From NCBI GenBank assembly GCA_030039165.1, contig JASHQM010000091.1:1-64000 (forward strand): DNA of 64,000 nt, given 5' to 3'. A model generated the notes under the pieces. It was not told the DNA's origin and did no database searches. It saw only the letters and a list, made by a program, of their open reading frames with translations. Position 1 is the stretch's first letter, and each line of letters opens with the position of its first letter. The DNA is from Candidatus Sulfotelmatobacter sp. Its GTDB lineage: Bacteria > Acidobacteriota > Terriglobia > Terriglobales > Acidobacteriaceae. Below, one piece after another: positions 25,737 through 34,925 of this stretch. Position numbers and translations under genes: made by a program.

Positions 25737-26332
25737 TCCCTCGTCATCTCTATATCGGCATATCCGTGCTGCTCGCTGCCGTGCTGGCCATGACCATTTA
25801 TGCCCTGCGCATGAGAGGACGAGCCGTTGCCACTTCAGTTTCGCCCTCCGACACGCGCCCTGTTGCCCCTCCCGCGGCGGGACCAACCGAGCAGGTCACC
25901 CTGTTCGTCGCTTATGACGATATCGGCATGTTGCAGGCGCACGCCGCCCGCATTCCTTTGCCGTCGGTCCGCCAGCAGCGCGCCGAGGAACTGCTGCGCT
26001 CGCTTCTCGCCATCTATCTCGACAAATCTTCGCCACACCCCTTACCTCCCGGCTCCGACGTGCGCGGCGTATATCTCGTCGATCCCGGCCTTGCCGTCAT
26101 CGACATGAACGCCGCCTTTGCCGATGGCCACCGCTCCGGCATATTGTCCGAAGAATTGACCGTCGCCTCGCTGATTCAGACTTTGTCGACGAACATTCCC
26201 GGCATTGCGAAGGTTAAAATCCTGGTAGAGGGCAAAGAACGGCAAACTCTCGCCGGGCATGTGGATTTATCGGGATTCTTCGATGCGGCAGGAATCAATC
26301 AACTTGCGGCTCAGTTGCAGAACAGCCCCTAA
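25733..26332 (+). CDS. GerMN domain protein (sporulation/germination GerM-like)
   Basis: A 199-residue protein with an N-terminal membrane anchor (about 6-26) and a GerMN domain (about 50-185). The recurrent blocks are VTLFVAYDDIGMLQ, the helix RAEELLRSLL, VRGVYLVDPGLAVIDMNAAFADGHRSG and the final VKILVEGKERQTLAGHVDLS. In Gram-positive spore formers GerM is a germination/sporulation protein, but the domain also occurs in diderms next to amidases. The 4-nt overlap with the amidase gene suggests joint action on peptidoglycan. Confidence 0.85.
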   Translation: MIPRHLYIGISVLLAAVLAMTIYALRMRGRAVATSVSPSDTRPVAPPAAGPTEQVTLFVAYDDIGMLQAHAARIPLPSVRQQRAEELLRSLLAIYLDKSSPHPLPPGSDVRGVYLVDPGLAVIDMNAAFADGHRSGILSEELTVASLIQTLSTNIPGIAKVKILVEGKERQTLAGHVDLSGFFDAAGINQLAAQLQNSP

Positions 26333-26585
26333 GCCATTCGAAAGTGCTTGAGAGAATGTCTCGGCTCCCGTCAGAACAGCCTCGAACCTCCGATAGTAGC
26401 TACCCCCGACTTAGTGCAGCGCGGTTCGGGTTTATCCTTCGCAAACCGCGGCTTCAATTCCTTGCACGATGGTAATCTGTGGAAAAATAACGGACAGCGG
26501 ATAAATCGGTCGATGATGCGAACCGACGCGATTGCAACCCGTGCTAAACTTCTCAGCAATCCTTCTTTCCAAACGAGGTTGGTGA
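26333..26585. other. Intergenic region before the polysaccharide locus, with hairpin
   Basis: No gene is seen. CGCGGTT (26420-26426) and AACCGCG (26444-26450) form a 7-bp inverted repeat with a 17-nt loop; there is no T-tract. The region must hold the promoter of the export-protein gene at 26586, but I see no convincing -35/-10 pair. Confidence 0.35.
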
Positions 26586-27656
26586 ATGGAGTCCGGCAGA
26601 TTGAACTTTGCCTGTCGCGGGTTCGCGTCCTTTTTCGCCTTCGTTCTTATTTTTGTGCTGCCGGTATGTGCCCAGCAGCAGACTTCTCCTCCACAAAACG
26701 GGGTGCCCACGCTGCCTGCCGTGGAGTCGATTGCGCAAGCTGCGAAAGGATCAGCGCCTGATGCCGCAGCTTCACCCAAGCCGGCACAAGCTGAATCGTC
26801 TTCCAATTCCACTTCCATGATGTCGGGTTCTAATTCGCCCCCCTTACGGCTGAGTCCCGGCGATCTGCTGGAGATCGGTGTCTATGACGTGCCGGAACTG
26901 AACACCAAAGCCAGGGTTGGTAACGCCGGTGATGTCTATCTGCCCCTGATCGACTACGTGCATGTGGGCAATCTTACAGTGGAGGAGGCACAGAGATTGA
27001 TCGAGAAAAGGCTGAAAGACGGCGGCTTCGTGCGCAACCCCCACGTCACGATTTTCCTGAGTGAATCGGTTTCGCAGGCGGTGACAATTTTAGGCGAAGT
27101 GGGCAGACCGGGGCTTTATCCGATAATGGGCGAGCGCAGGTTGTATGACATGATTTCGGCAGCGGGGGGCTTCACGCAATATGCCGGGCGGAAGGTCAGC
27201 ATCGTGCGCCAGCAGAATCCCATGACGCCGATTACCGTAGACCTGCCGCGAAACCTGGCTGACGATTTGAAAGACAACATCGACATTCTGCCCGGGGACA
27301 CGATCTCGGTGCCGCGAGCGCCTATCGTTTACGTGGTGGGCGAGGTTGGCCGCCCTGCCGGATTGCTTATCGACAACGGGAGTCTGACCGTTCTGCAGGC
27401 CTTGGCCCTAACCGGGGGAGCCAGCCATACCGCAAAGATGAGCGGAACATGCATCATCCGAAAAGGGCCAAACGGGTTGGTAGAGACGCGCGTGCCGCTG
27501 AAGAAAATGCTGGAAGCCAAGGCTCCGGACATCACTCTGCAAGCAGACGACATTTTATTCGTGCCCCTGAGCGGCGCGAAGTATGCCGCTGGGAAAGGCT
27601 TTGATGCTGCAGTCACTGCAGCCGCAGGATTAGCAATTGTGGTCGCGCACCCGTGA
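26586..27656 (+). CDS. Wza-like polysaccharide export protein (Poly_export + SLBB)
   Basis: A 356-residue secreted protein with a signal peptide (1-29, ending VCAQ), a linker of about 45 residues rich in Ser/Pro, a Poly_export domain (about 85-175, LSPGDLLEIGVYDVPEL) and two SLBB-type domains (about 180-260 and 265-335). Outer-membrane polysaccharide export proteins form the channel for capsule or exopolysaccharide. The cleavage site is LPVCAQ, but this is a poor lipobox, so acylation is unsure. The gene opens the locus and overlaps the next by 4 nt. No Wzc-type chain-length regulator is found in the window. Confidence 0.88.
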   Translation: MESGRLNFACRGFASFFAFVLIFVLPVCAQQQTSPPQNGVPTLPAVESIAQAAKGSAPDAAASPKPAQAESSSNSTSMMSGSNSPPLRLSPGDLLEIGVYDVPELNTKARVGNAGDVYLPLIDYVHVGNLTVEEAQRLIEKRLKDGGFVRNPHVTIFLSESVSQAVTILGEVGRPGLYPIMGERRLYDMISAAGGFTQYAGRKVSIVRQQNPMTPITVDLPRNLADDLKDNIDILPGDTISVPRAPIVYVVGEVGRPAGLLIDNGSLTVLQALALTGGASHTAKMSGTCIIRKGPNGLVETRVPLKKMLEAKAPDITLQADDILFVPLSGAKYAAGKGFDAAVTAAAGLAIVVAHP

Positions 27657-29443
27657 ATTGGAATCTGAGCGTGGCGCGCCACCATGCAACCGAGGCCATC
27701 ATTGGCGCTCCAGTACGGGCGAGAGATAGCTCTAACGCTGGGCAGTCGGACGGCCTCGCCACAACCACTCTCGCCCGCTCACGAAGGAATGTCCCGGCGC
27801 TGATTCTCAGCGCGGCTCTCTTGTATTGGAGCTTTCAGGTCGCATGGTTCTGGCGATATTGCGAGCACAACATCAATGCTGATGCTATCTCGTACATAGG
27901 AATTGCCCGCCACCTTGCGGACGGCAACTTTCGTGCCTCTCTTCATGGCTATTGGAGCCCGCTAATCTCCTGGTCTCTTGTCGCCACATCATTTGCCGGT
28001 CATGATCCCACGCTGGCAGCCCGGAGGTTGATGCTTGTGTTTTTCGCGCTTTCAATGGCACTGATCTTCGCCCTGACACAAAAGCTGTGGGGATCGCGAT
28101 ATCTGAGCGCCCTTGCGGTTTTGTGGTTTACCGCTTCTCGAGGCATGGCAGCCTTTTCCGTGTACTTTATTGGGGCTGATCTCCTGCTCACTGCGGCGGT
28201 GCTACTTTATTTCATCTTGTTACTGGAATGTCTGGAGCATCCGCGGCACGTCTCTGGATGGTTGCTTCTCGGCGTGATACATGGGTTAGCGTTCTTAGCC
28301 AAGGCCGTCGCCCTGCCTCTTCTGGCGTGCACCACGCTTCCAGCCAGCATCTGGTCGTGCAATGGAAATCGCAGGCAGGGCTTTCGCAACCTCGTGGTGG
28401 CAGCGGTCTTTCCGATCCTGGTTTGGGCGGCTTGGGGAATGTCGCTCCGCACCAAATACGGCGTATTCACCACTGGCTACCAGCTACGCTGGAACCTTAT
28501 TGATCCCCAGGTGAAAAAAACGCACAGGGCAGCCAGGGAACTGGGCGCACTGGTTGCTACAGATACTACCTACGACCAGTATATGGTGGCAGACGTCATG
28601 CCGCCTGGATCCCGGTTCTGGAACGCGAAAGTCTTCACACGTTCGCTTGTGCCCCAAGTACTGCACAACGAGCGGACGAACATTCCCCAAGCGTGCAAAG
28701 AACTGCTGGTACTTCTGACCCCGGGGGGCCTGCTGGCACTTTTAATCTGTGTTTGGCGGCTTGGTCAGAAACGTGCGACCAGCAGAGTCAGATTCCATTT
28801 TGCTTTGGCCGCGTTATGTACGACGGCGGCCTTAGTGGCAGCATATGGCATGCTTGTATTCGACGGCCGTTATGTCATTCCGGTAAGCGCTGTTCTAATC
28901 TCTCTGAGCGTCGGTTTCTGCGCGCCGGTTAGCGGAACCTCCATAAACCGAGAACATGACCAGACAACCGCGCACTGGCGACTGGCTTTGGTGAGTTTGA
29001 TTGTTCTTGGCTTGCTTAGCGTGCAGTTTTACTGGGGATCTCCTTTTCGCACAATTCGACAGGATTATCAAAGAAGCATTTACCAAGCCGCGGACCTCCT
29101 GCGAAAAGATGGGGCGCGCAGAGTCGTCTCAGTCGGGGAGGGCCCTTACCCCGAACATGGAGTCGGCTGGGAAGCCGGCCCATATTCCGCCTATTTCTCA
29201 GGATCGAAAATCATAGCCGCAGCATTTACTCCTCCTCTGGCGTCCACGCTAGCCCCAATCATCGGCGACATTCACACACTTTCTCCAGACGCGGTCATGA
29301 TTTGGGGCTCACCATTGGACTCCAACTATTCCACATTAGTGCAAAAGCTTGGTCGGACTTCTTCCCAGTGGAGTTCGACCCGGGTTGCAATTCGTGATCC
29401 TTACAAAGGGGAAGTGGGGACAATTTTCCTTCACATTGACTAG
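27653..29443 (+). CDS. GT39-like membrane glycosyltransferase
   Basis: A 596-residue integral membrane protein with about 11 hydrophobic helices (first at about 50-68) and a large C-terminal soluble domain. The N-terminal external loop carries NADAISYIGIARHLADG, resembling the acidic D-x-x-x-Y segment of GT-C/PMT_2 enzymes that use polyprenyl-phosphate sugars. GTG 27653 overlaps the export-protein stop, so the two are coupled. It would transfer a sugar on the outer face of the inner membrane. Donor and acceptor are unknown. It is convergent with the next GT39-like gene. Confidence 0.65.
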   Translation: MNWNLSVARHHATEAIIGAPVRARDSSNAGQSDGLATTTLARSRRNVPALILSAALLYWSFQVAWFWRYCEHNINADAISYIGIARHLADGNFRASLHGYWSPLISWSLVATSFAGHDPTLAARRLMLVFFALSMALIFALTQKLWGSRYLSALAVLWFTASRGMAAFSVYFIGADLLLTAAVLLYFILLLECLEHPRHVSGWLLLGVIHGLAFLAKAVALPLLACTTLPASIWSCNGNRRQGFRNLVVAAVFPILVWAAWGMSLRTKYGVFTTGYQLRWNLIDPQVKKTHRAARELGALVATDTTYDQYMVADVMPPGSRFWNAKVFTRSLVPQVLHNERTNIPQACKELLVLLTPGGLLALLICVWRLGQKRATSRVRFHFALAALCTTAALVAAYGMLVFDGRYVIPVSAVLISLSVGFCAPVSGTSINREHDQTTAHWRLALVSLIVLGLLSVQFYWGSPFRTIRQDYQRSIYQAADLLRKDGARRVVSVGEGPYPEHGVGWEAGPYSAYFSGSKIIAAAFTPPLASTLAPIIGDIHTLSPDAVMIWGSPLDSNYSTLVQKLGRTSSQWSSTRVAIRDPYKGEVGTIFLHID

Positions 29444-29504
29444 TCTGGCAACTCAATCTCAACAGCATTTCAGATGATCGTTGGCCCTATCGCGGCTATG
29501 AGCG

Positions 29505-31343
29505 TCAGTTGAGAGAAGACGTCTGAGGACTTCCCGGAATGTAATACAAGCGGATCGTCTTTCCGACATAAGCCGCCGGCTTATACGCCTTCAACCAATC
29601 AAAGGCGCCTGTCGGAAAGGCCTCATGAAAAACAGCGCCGCAGCAGATGGCCCTTGCGCTAATGGCAACCCATCCGGTCACAGGGTGGAACGGTCGAGGA
29701 ACTTCGAATTCAGGCAATCCCATGCGATTCGGCACCGAACTGGTCCAGACCGCAATGGCAGCCCGGGAGACATGCCGCTTCTGGAACTCGCTGGCTAGCC
29801 GAAAGAGATCTTGTCCGCAATCGAGGTCGCAGCCTCCCTGCAGAATGTCTCCGGGATTGCTGCCCGCGAATTCGTTGAAGTAAGAAAGAAAGTCGCTTCC
29901 GGCTCGGAAGGTGGAAATGCCTTGCCACGCAAATAAAGCTATTATTGCCACTCGCATTGCGAAACGGGTTTTATGCAGACGCGCATTCGAGTTCGCCAGA
30001 TTCGTCCAGCTCATCGCGCCGCCCCACAAATATGCCGCTCCACATCCTGCCATCACGCATAGTAAGGGAAAAACAACCAATATGTGCCGGCTACCCGCCT
30101 GGTATTTCACGGGCATTGTGATTATCAGAATGGCCATCGCGGCCAGGGCGGGCGCCAGCGCCTTCCAACGCGTTGCGGGCCCAACAGAAAAGGCTGCGAT
30201 TATCCCGGCGAAGAACAAAACAAGAATCGGAATCGGTGTTTTCACAGCCATGCATACCAAGAAGAAGTACCACCACCCGCCTGGCCTGATCTGTCCTAAT
30301 AGATAGGTATCGGTTCGTACCTTGTTCAACTCCCACGCCTGCGCCACACCGCGGACGAGAGCTGGCGCCGGCATTAGTGGATCGGATAATACGAGGTGCC
30401 GTCCAACTCTTGCCAGTGGCGTGGGAAAGTGCTGGAACGATGGAATCTGTTCCACAGAGAGATTCATCCCCTGGCGCACACGTTGAAATGCAAAACCGTA
30501 AGTTGCCCATATGGTAAGGCACGCTAGCCCAGTCGCCAGTGATATCTGCCGCACCGCCTGCCGATACCGTATGCGAACGAGAACTCGTGTGCTGAACCAC
30601 TTAACCGCAGCGATACCTGTGGCAGCAGCAGCAAAAAACATTATTGTCGTCGCTTTAGAGGCCAGCGCCAGTCCTAGCGCAAAGCCGAGCCACAGGGCTA
30701 ATCGGCGAGTGGGCTTATCGAGCCAGGCCACAAATGCGAAAATCGCCGCCGCCTGGGTAGATGCGGCCACAATGTCGGTGTAGGCAATGCTTGAAAACGC
30801 GAGGATGCTTGGCGTAGTGGTGAAAAGTGCAGCCGCGATGACGCCCGCCAATTCCCCATACTCTCTTTTCGCCCACAGAAAAACGACGGCGGTTCCCAGC
30901 AAGAAAAACGGAAGAACGCCTAACCGCGCCAATCGCAATGTTCGAACGTAGTGCTCGAGGCCGCTGTCTTGCGCGTACAAGATCGCGTTTCCCACATCGG
31001 TGTAAGTAACTACGTGATCGAGCGGAGGCAGCTTGGGGTATCGCACTCCCGCAACATAAAGCGGAAGGCCGATGGCAATACGCGCCAACGGCGGGTGGAC
31101 AGGATCGAGCGTGTAAGTGTGGCGATCGAGCAATTCTATGGCCGCTGCCACGTGGCAGACTTCGTCAAATGCCTGAGGAGTAATTGCATAAGTCAGCGCA
31201 ATACGCACTATTGCAATCGCAGCCAGTACCACCATCGCGGATGTGGCAAGCCATCGCGAATTTCCGGACACACGCAACGAGGACGAGCCACCCTCGGCAC
31301 GACCGGCGGGCTTCAGTGCAACGGAATCTTTGAGCAACTGCAT
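29505..31343 (-). CDS. GT39/ArnT-like membrane glycosyltransferase
   Basis: A 612-residue multi-span protein with about 11 helices. The first periplasmic loop has the PMT_2 hallmarks AFDEVCHVAAAIELL and VHPPLARIAIGLPLY, the acidic and HPPL motifs of GT39/GT83 enzymes that transfer sugars from polyprenyl phosphate. The C-terminus is a soluble domain of about 150 residues. ATG 31343 overlaps the previous GT4 stop as TGATG. It probably decorates the glycan or a protein on the periplasmic side. Confidence 0.75.
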   Translation of the reverse strand: MQLLKDSVALKPAGRAEGGSSSLRVSGNSRWLATSAMVVLAAIAIVRIALTYAITPQAFDEVCHVAAAIELLDRHTYTLDPVHPPLARIAIGLPLYVAGVRYPKLPPLDHVVTYTDVGNAILYAQDSGLEHYVRTLRLARLGVLPFFLLGTAVVFLWAKREYGELAGVIAAALFTTTPSILAFSSIAYTDIVAASTQAAAIFAFVAWLDKPTRRLALWLGFALGLALASKATTIMFFAAAATGIAAVKWFSTRVLVRIRYRQAVRQISLATGLACLTIWATYGFAFQRVRQGMNLSVEQIPSFQHFPTPLARVGRHLVLSDPLMPAPALVRGVAQAWELNKVRTDTYLLGQIRPGGWWYFFLVCMAVKTPIPILVLFFAGIIAAFSVGPATRWKALAPALAAMAILIITMPVKYQAGSRHILVVFPLLCVMAGCGAAYLWGGAMSWTNLANSNARLHKTRFAMRVAIIALFAWQGISTFRAGSDFLSYFNEFAGSNPGDILQGGCDLDCGQDLFRLASEFQKRHVSRAAIAVWTSSVPNRMGLPEFEVPRPFHPVTGWVAISARAICCGAVFHEAFPTGAFDWLKAYKPAAYVGKTIRLYYIPGSPQTSSLN

Positions 31344-32650
31344 CAGGCCGCGGCCCGGGCGCGGTTTCGTTCAGGCCAATGCGAGAGATTTTCCAGCACG
31401 CCGATATATCTTTCCGCCGTCTGATGGCGGGAGAAACGACGGAGCACGTATTCGCGGCCGCGCTCGCCAAGTTTACGACTTTCATCCGGATTCGCCGCCA
31501 GATATTCAATCGCTTTGACGAGAGCCGGCGGATTTTCCGGTTCGATGACCAGCCCTGCGCGGGCCTCTTCCAGAATTGAACGCGCCTGGCCATCAACGCC
31601 CAGAATCACCGGACGCGCGCACGACATGAATTCCAGCATCTTGGTGGGAATAACGGTTTTGAAAAGATCTGTCTTCTTAAGGGGAACCAGGCAGACGTCC
31701 GAGGTAGTGATATAGGCAGGAATGTTTTCGCGGGACTGCTGACCGAGAAAATGTACATTATTTAAGCCGCGCTCGCGCGCCATTGCCACAATGCGCTCCT
31801 TTTCCGCGCCTTCGCCGATCATAAGGAAGGCGATTTCGGGATGCGTCTCGCGCAGCTCCATCGCAGCGGCGAGAATGGTTTCGAGGCCGTGTGCCATACC
31901 CATCGTGCCGATGTAGGAAGCGACAAATTTTCCTTCGACCCCGAGTTGCTTTTTCAGAGCTTCCGGACATTCCACAGCGGATGAAGTCCGGCAAACCGCT
32001 GGGCGGGCGTAGGGCGAAAACAGATTGGTCTCCACTGCGTTCTCCACCACAGAGATTTTTTGGCGCGGGACCTGCCAATGACCGACCAGGTGATCGACAA
32101 ATGCAGGTGAGACTACAACGATGTGATCGGCATGACCATAAAGAAAGCGCGCAAGCCGGGCAAGGGCGCCGTGCAAAACAGAATCGGCGTCGGCCATACC
32201 GACCGCAATTAGAGACTCCGGCCAGAGATCGCGTACTTCAAAGACGAATGGCGTACGCTTCCAGCGGGCCAGCCACCATCCCGCAAGGCCAACGAGCAAC
32301 TGCGGCGAGGTTGCGATAACGACCTCAGGTGGCGAGAGGAAAAGGCCCGCGACGGCGGCCGACGCGCAGAACGAACTGTAATTCAAAATACGCTCATAGG
32401 CTTTGTGGTTAGGAAAAGGAAGAAGCCAGGTGCGAACGACGTTCACGCCGTCTCTTGACTCGCGTAAGACGACGCGGCGGAACTTGCGCCGGTACTCTGA
32501 ATGGATCACGCCGGTCGGGTGGTTGGGGAAGCCGGTGAGCACGGTGACATCGTGTCCGGCACCGGCCCAGTGGCCCGAGAGTTCGGCGGCGCGAGCGGCA
32601 GGCGCGCCCATCTCGGGCGGAAAATATTGCGAAACGTAGAGAATCTTCAT
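31343..32650 (-). CDS. Glycosyltransferase family 4 (WbuB-like)
   Basis: A 435-residue GT-B cytoplasmic glycosyltransferase. The start MKILYVSQYFPPEMGAPAAR is the signature of the WbuB/WcaI-like subfamily. The donor-site half carries SYIGTMGMAHGLETIL (about 230) and LEFMSCARPVILG (about 325). ATG 32650 is chosen because it begins at the motif; an extension to 32698 would overlap the upstream gene. It is 31 nt downstream of the fused oxidoreductase. Sugar specificity is unknown; relatives transfer N-acetylfucosamine. Confidence 0.87.
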   Translation of the reverse strand: MKILYVSQYFPPEMGAPAARAAELSGHWAGAGHDVTVLTGFPNHPTGVIHSEYRRKFRRVVLRESRDGVNVVRTWLLPFPNHKAYERILNYSSFCASAAVAGLFLSPPEVVIATSPQLLVGLAGWWLARWKRTPFVFEVRDLWPESLIAVGMADADSVLHGALARLARFLYGHADHIVVVSPAFVDHLVGHWQVPRQKISVVENAVETNLFSPYARPAVCRTSSAVECPEALKKQLGVEGKFVASYIGTMGMAHGLETILAAAMELRETHPEIAFLMIGEGAEKERIVAMARERGLNNVHFLGQQSRENIPAYITTSDVCLVPLKKTDLFKTVIPTKMLEFMSCARPVILGVDGQARSILEEARAGLVIEPENPPALVKAIEYLAANPDESRKLGERGREYVLRRFSRHQTAERYIGVLENLSHWPERNRARAAA

Positions 32651-32681
32651 GAAGCTTTGAACAACGGTTCTTGCTGCACCA

Positions 32682-34925
32682 TCATGATGCCTGATCAAAA
32701 TCGCTGACGTTATTGCAGGGGTTCGTTTCTCTGGTTATCGACAATTCACTCCGTACAGTCACGGGCTGTCCCAGGCAGCGAGATTCCTCGAGCGCGAAGG
32801 TGGTTAGCATCGTGCCAATTAATTCTTCGAATGGAATCGGGGACGCCGAGCCAGTTCGAATCGCATCGCGGAAGGCTTGCCACTCGGCGGCGTGTCCTTT
32901 GTCTTGCCGGAGTAATGATCGGAAAACACTTTTCTTCCCGTGGCGCACATGTTCGAGACGCCGGAAATCTTCGAGCACCGCGACGCTGCCTCCACCGAAT
33001 ACATCGATCCGCTCCTTCATATACGACGGGTCGCCATTCGCCAGATAGCTGATCGTACCCAGAGATCCGTTCGCGAAACGCAATGAGCATTCGACATTGT
33101 CATTGCTGTACTGGCCGGCATCAGGCAGGCTGCGCGTTTGAACTTCGACCGGAGCAGACTGAGTAAGAAAGCTGAGCAGATCTACGAAATGGCAGACTTC
33201 GCCGAGGATGCGCCCGCCGCCCTGTTGAGGGTCGTTCAGCCAGTGGTCGGGAGGGAGAAATCCGGCATTAACGCGATAATGAATCGCCAGTGGTTCGTGA
33301 ATGTCCTGCAGAAAGCGTTTAAGGCGGGTCACGAAAGGTGAAAATCGGCGGTTAAAACCAACCATAAGAATCGGTTGCGGGCTGCGGCGCATTTCGTACG
33401 CCGCGGCAATTTCGCGAAGATCAGCCTCATTCATGCAGAGCGGCTTCTCGCAGAAGACGTGTTTGCCAGCATGAAGGGCGGCAGTTACCTGCCGAGCGTG
33501 CAGGTGATGGCGGGTAGCGATGACAATGGTGTTGAGATTCGGATTGTCGAAGATTTCGCGCTCGTCAGTAGTGCAGGCGTGGAATCCGAACTTTTTGGCC
33601 ACATGATGCGCGTGAGAGCCGTTGGCCGCAGCGGCCACGATCAACTCGGCGCCGGCTGCTCGCTTGATTGCGGGAAGCAGAACGCGTGTGGCGAAGTTGC
33701 CGGCACCGAGAAGGCCGACACGAATCGCCTGATCCGGTTGTCGCTTGCCCATCTCGATGGGAGCCGCTGCGAGCGGTATGTGATGGGAAAGATCAGCATC
33801 TTCAGGGTACGTGATCAGCACACCGAAAGGTGCGTCATTGGTTTTTCCGGTAATGAGTTCATAGGCGGCGTAGGCGCGTCCGATGGGAAATCGATGGCTG
33901 ACAAGCGGCTTCAAATTAAGCTTTCCTTCAGCAAGAAGCTTTAGAAACGCTTCCATGTTGCGGGTTTCAGTCCAGCGAACATAACCGATCGGGTAGTCGA
34001 CCCCTTTCTGCTCGTAAGCAGCATCGTAGCGGCCGGGCCCGTATGAGCGCGAAATACGGAAATCGAGCTCCTTGCCGTAGAACGTCCGGCGCGGAATATT
34101 CATGCCGACCGCACCGACGGCAGTGATGACGGCGCGATTTCGGGCGATCGCTCCGGCGAGATTCACGGGGTCGTTGCTCAAGGTTTGCGCAGTGAGGACC
34201 ACGGCATCGACTCCATGGCCGGAGGAATGTTGACGGCATATATCCTCAAATGCGGACGATGAGGCGCTCACGGCATCCGCGCCCAGGCGCAGAGCGAACT
34301 CGGCCCGCTCGGCTGAGATATCCATACCGAGCACGTGACATCCAGCGGCCTTAAGAATTTGAACTGTCAGTTGACCAAGGAGTCCCAGGCCAACCACTGC
34401 CACGACATCGCCAACCCTTACGTCTGCGGTGCGCACGCCGTGCAGCGCGACGGAACCCACAGTGGTAAAGGCGGCTTGGTCAAAGCTCACCGATACGGAA
34501 GGAATGCGCGCAATCAGCAAACGTGGCACACAGGCAAATTCGGCGTGTACGGCGTGACCGGCTCCGGCGCAGGCCACGCGGTCCCCTGGTTTGATATCGA
34601 CAATGCCCTCGCCGACGACGACAACGGTTCCGGAACTACTGTAACCAAGTGTGCTCGGCTGATCGAGGCGGTTGCGCACGGAATCAACAGTGGCCAAAAG
34701 TCCATCGCGGCTGACTTTGTTCAGCACATCGCGAACGAGGTCGGGACGCATTCTCGCCTTCTGAAATAGGTCCTTGGCCGCGAACTCGGTCGATGCACGC
34801 TCCGTGCCGGCCGATACTAGCGAAGCGGCGGTGCGAACCAGTACGCATCCGGAAAGCAGCTTCGGCGCCGGAACCTCGATCACGCTCACTTCGGCGGTGC
34901 GGGCATCCTGGAATAGTTGTTTCAT
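32682..34925 (-). CDS. Bi-domain oxidoreductase: MDR dehydrogenase fused to Gfo/Idh/MocA
   Basis: A 747-residue fusion. Residues 1 to about 355 form a medium-chain dehydrogenase/reductase (Rossmann motif VVGLGLLGQLTVQIL at about 177-191). Residues about 380-740 form a Gfo/Idh/MocA oxidoreductase (VGLLGAGNFATRVLLPAI at about 386, CEKPLCM with the catalytic EKP at about 475). NAD-dependent oxidation of a nucleotide sugar is likely. The N-terminal half lacks the usual zinc-ligand Cys/His cluster in obvious form. Overlap with the heparinase-like gene is 4 nt (ATGA). Such fusions are annotated in other polysaccharide loci, usually next to heparinase-like genes. Confidence 0.85.
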   Translation of the reverse strand: MKQLFQDARTAEVSVIEVPAPKLLSGCVLVRTAASLVSAGTERASTEFAAKDLFQKARMRPDLVRDVLNKVSRDGLLATVDSVRNRLDQPSTLGYSSSGTVVVVGEGIVDIKPGDRVACAGAGHAVHAEFACVPRLLIARIPSVSVSFDQAAFTTVGSVALHGVRTADVRVGDVVAVVGLGLLGQLTVQILKAAGCHVLGMDISAERAEFALRLGADAVSASSSAFEDICRQHSSGHGVDAVVLTAQTLSNDPVNLAGAIARNRAVITAVGAVGMNIPRRTFYGKELDFRISRSYGPGRYDAAYEQKGVDYPIGYVRWTETRNMEAFLKLLAEGKLNLKPLVSHRFPIGRAYAAYELITGKTNDAPFGVLITYPEDADLSHHIPLAAAPIEMGKRQPDQAIRVGLLGAGNFATRVLLPAIKRAAGAELIVAAAANGSHAHHVAKKFGFHACTTDEREIFDNPNLNTIVIATRHHLHARQVTAALHAGKHVFCEKPLCMNEADLREIAAAYEMRRSPQPILMVGFNRRFSPFVTRLKRFLQDIHEPLAIHYRVNAGFLPPDHWLNDPQQGGGRILGEVCHFVDLLSFLTQSAPVEVQTRSLPDAGQYSNDNVECSLRFANGSLGTISYLANGDPSYMKERIDVFGGGSVAVLEDFRRLEHVRHGKKSVFRSLLRQDKGHAAEWQAFRDAIRTGSASPIPFEELIGTMLTTFALEESRCLGQPVTVRSELSITRETNPCNNVSDFDQAS

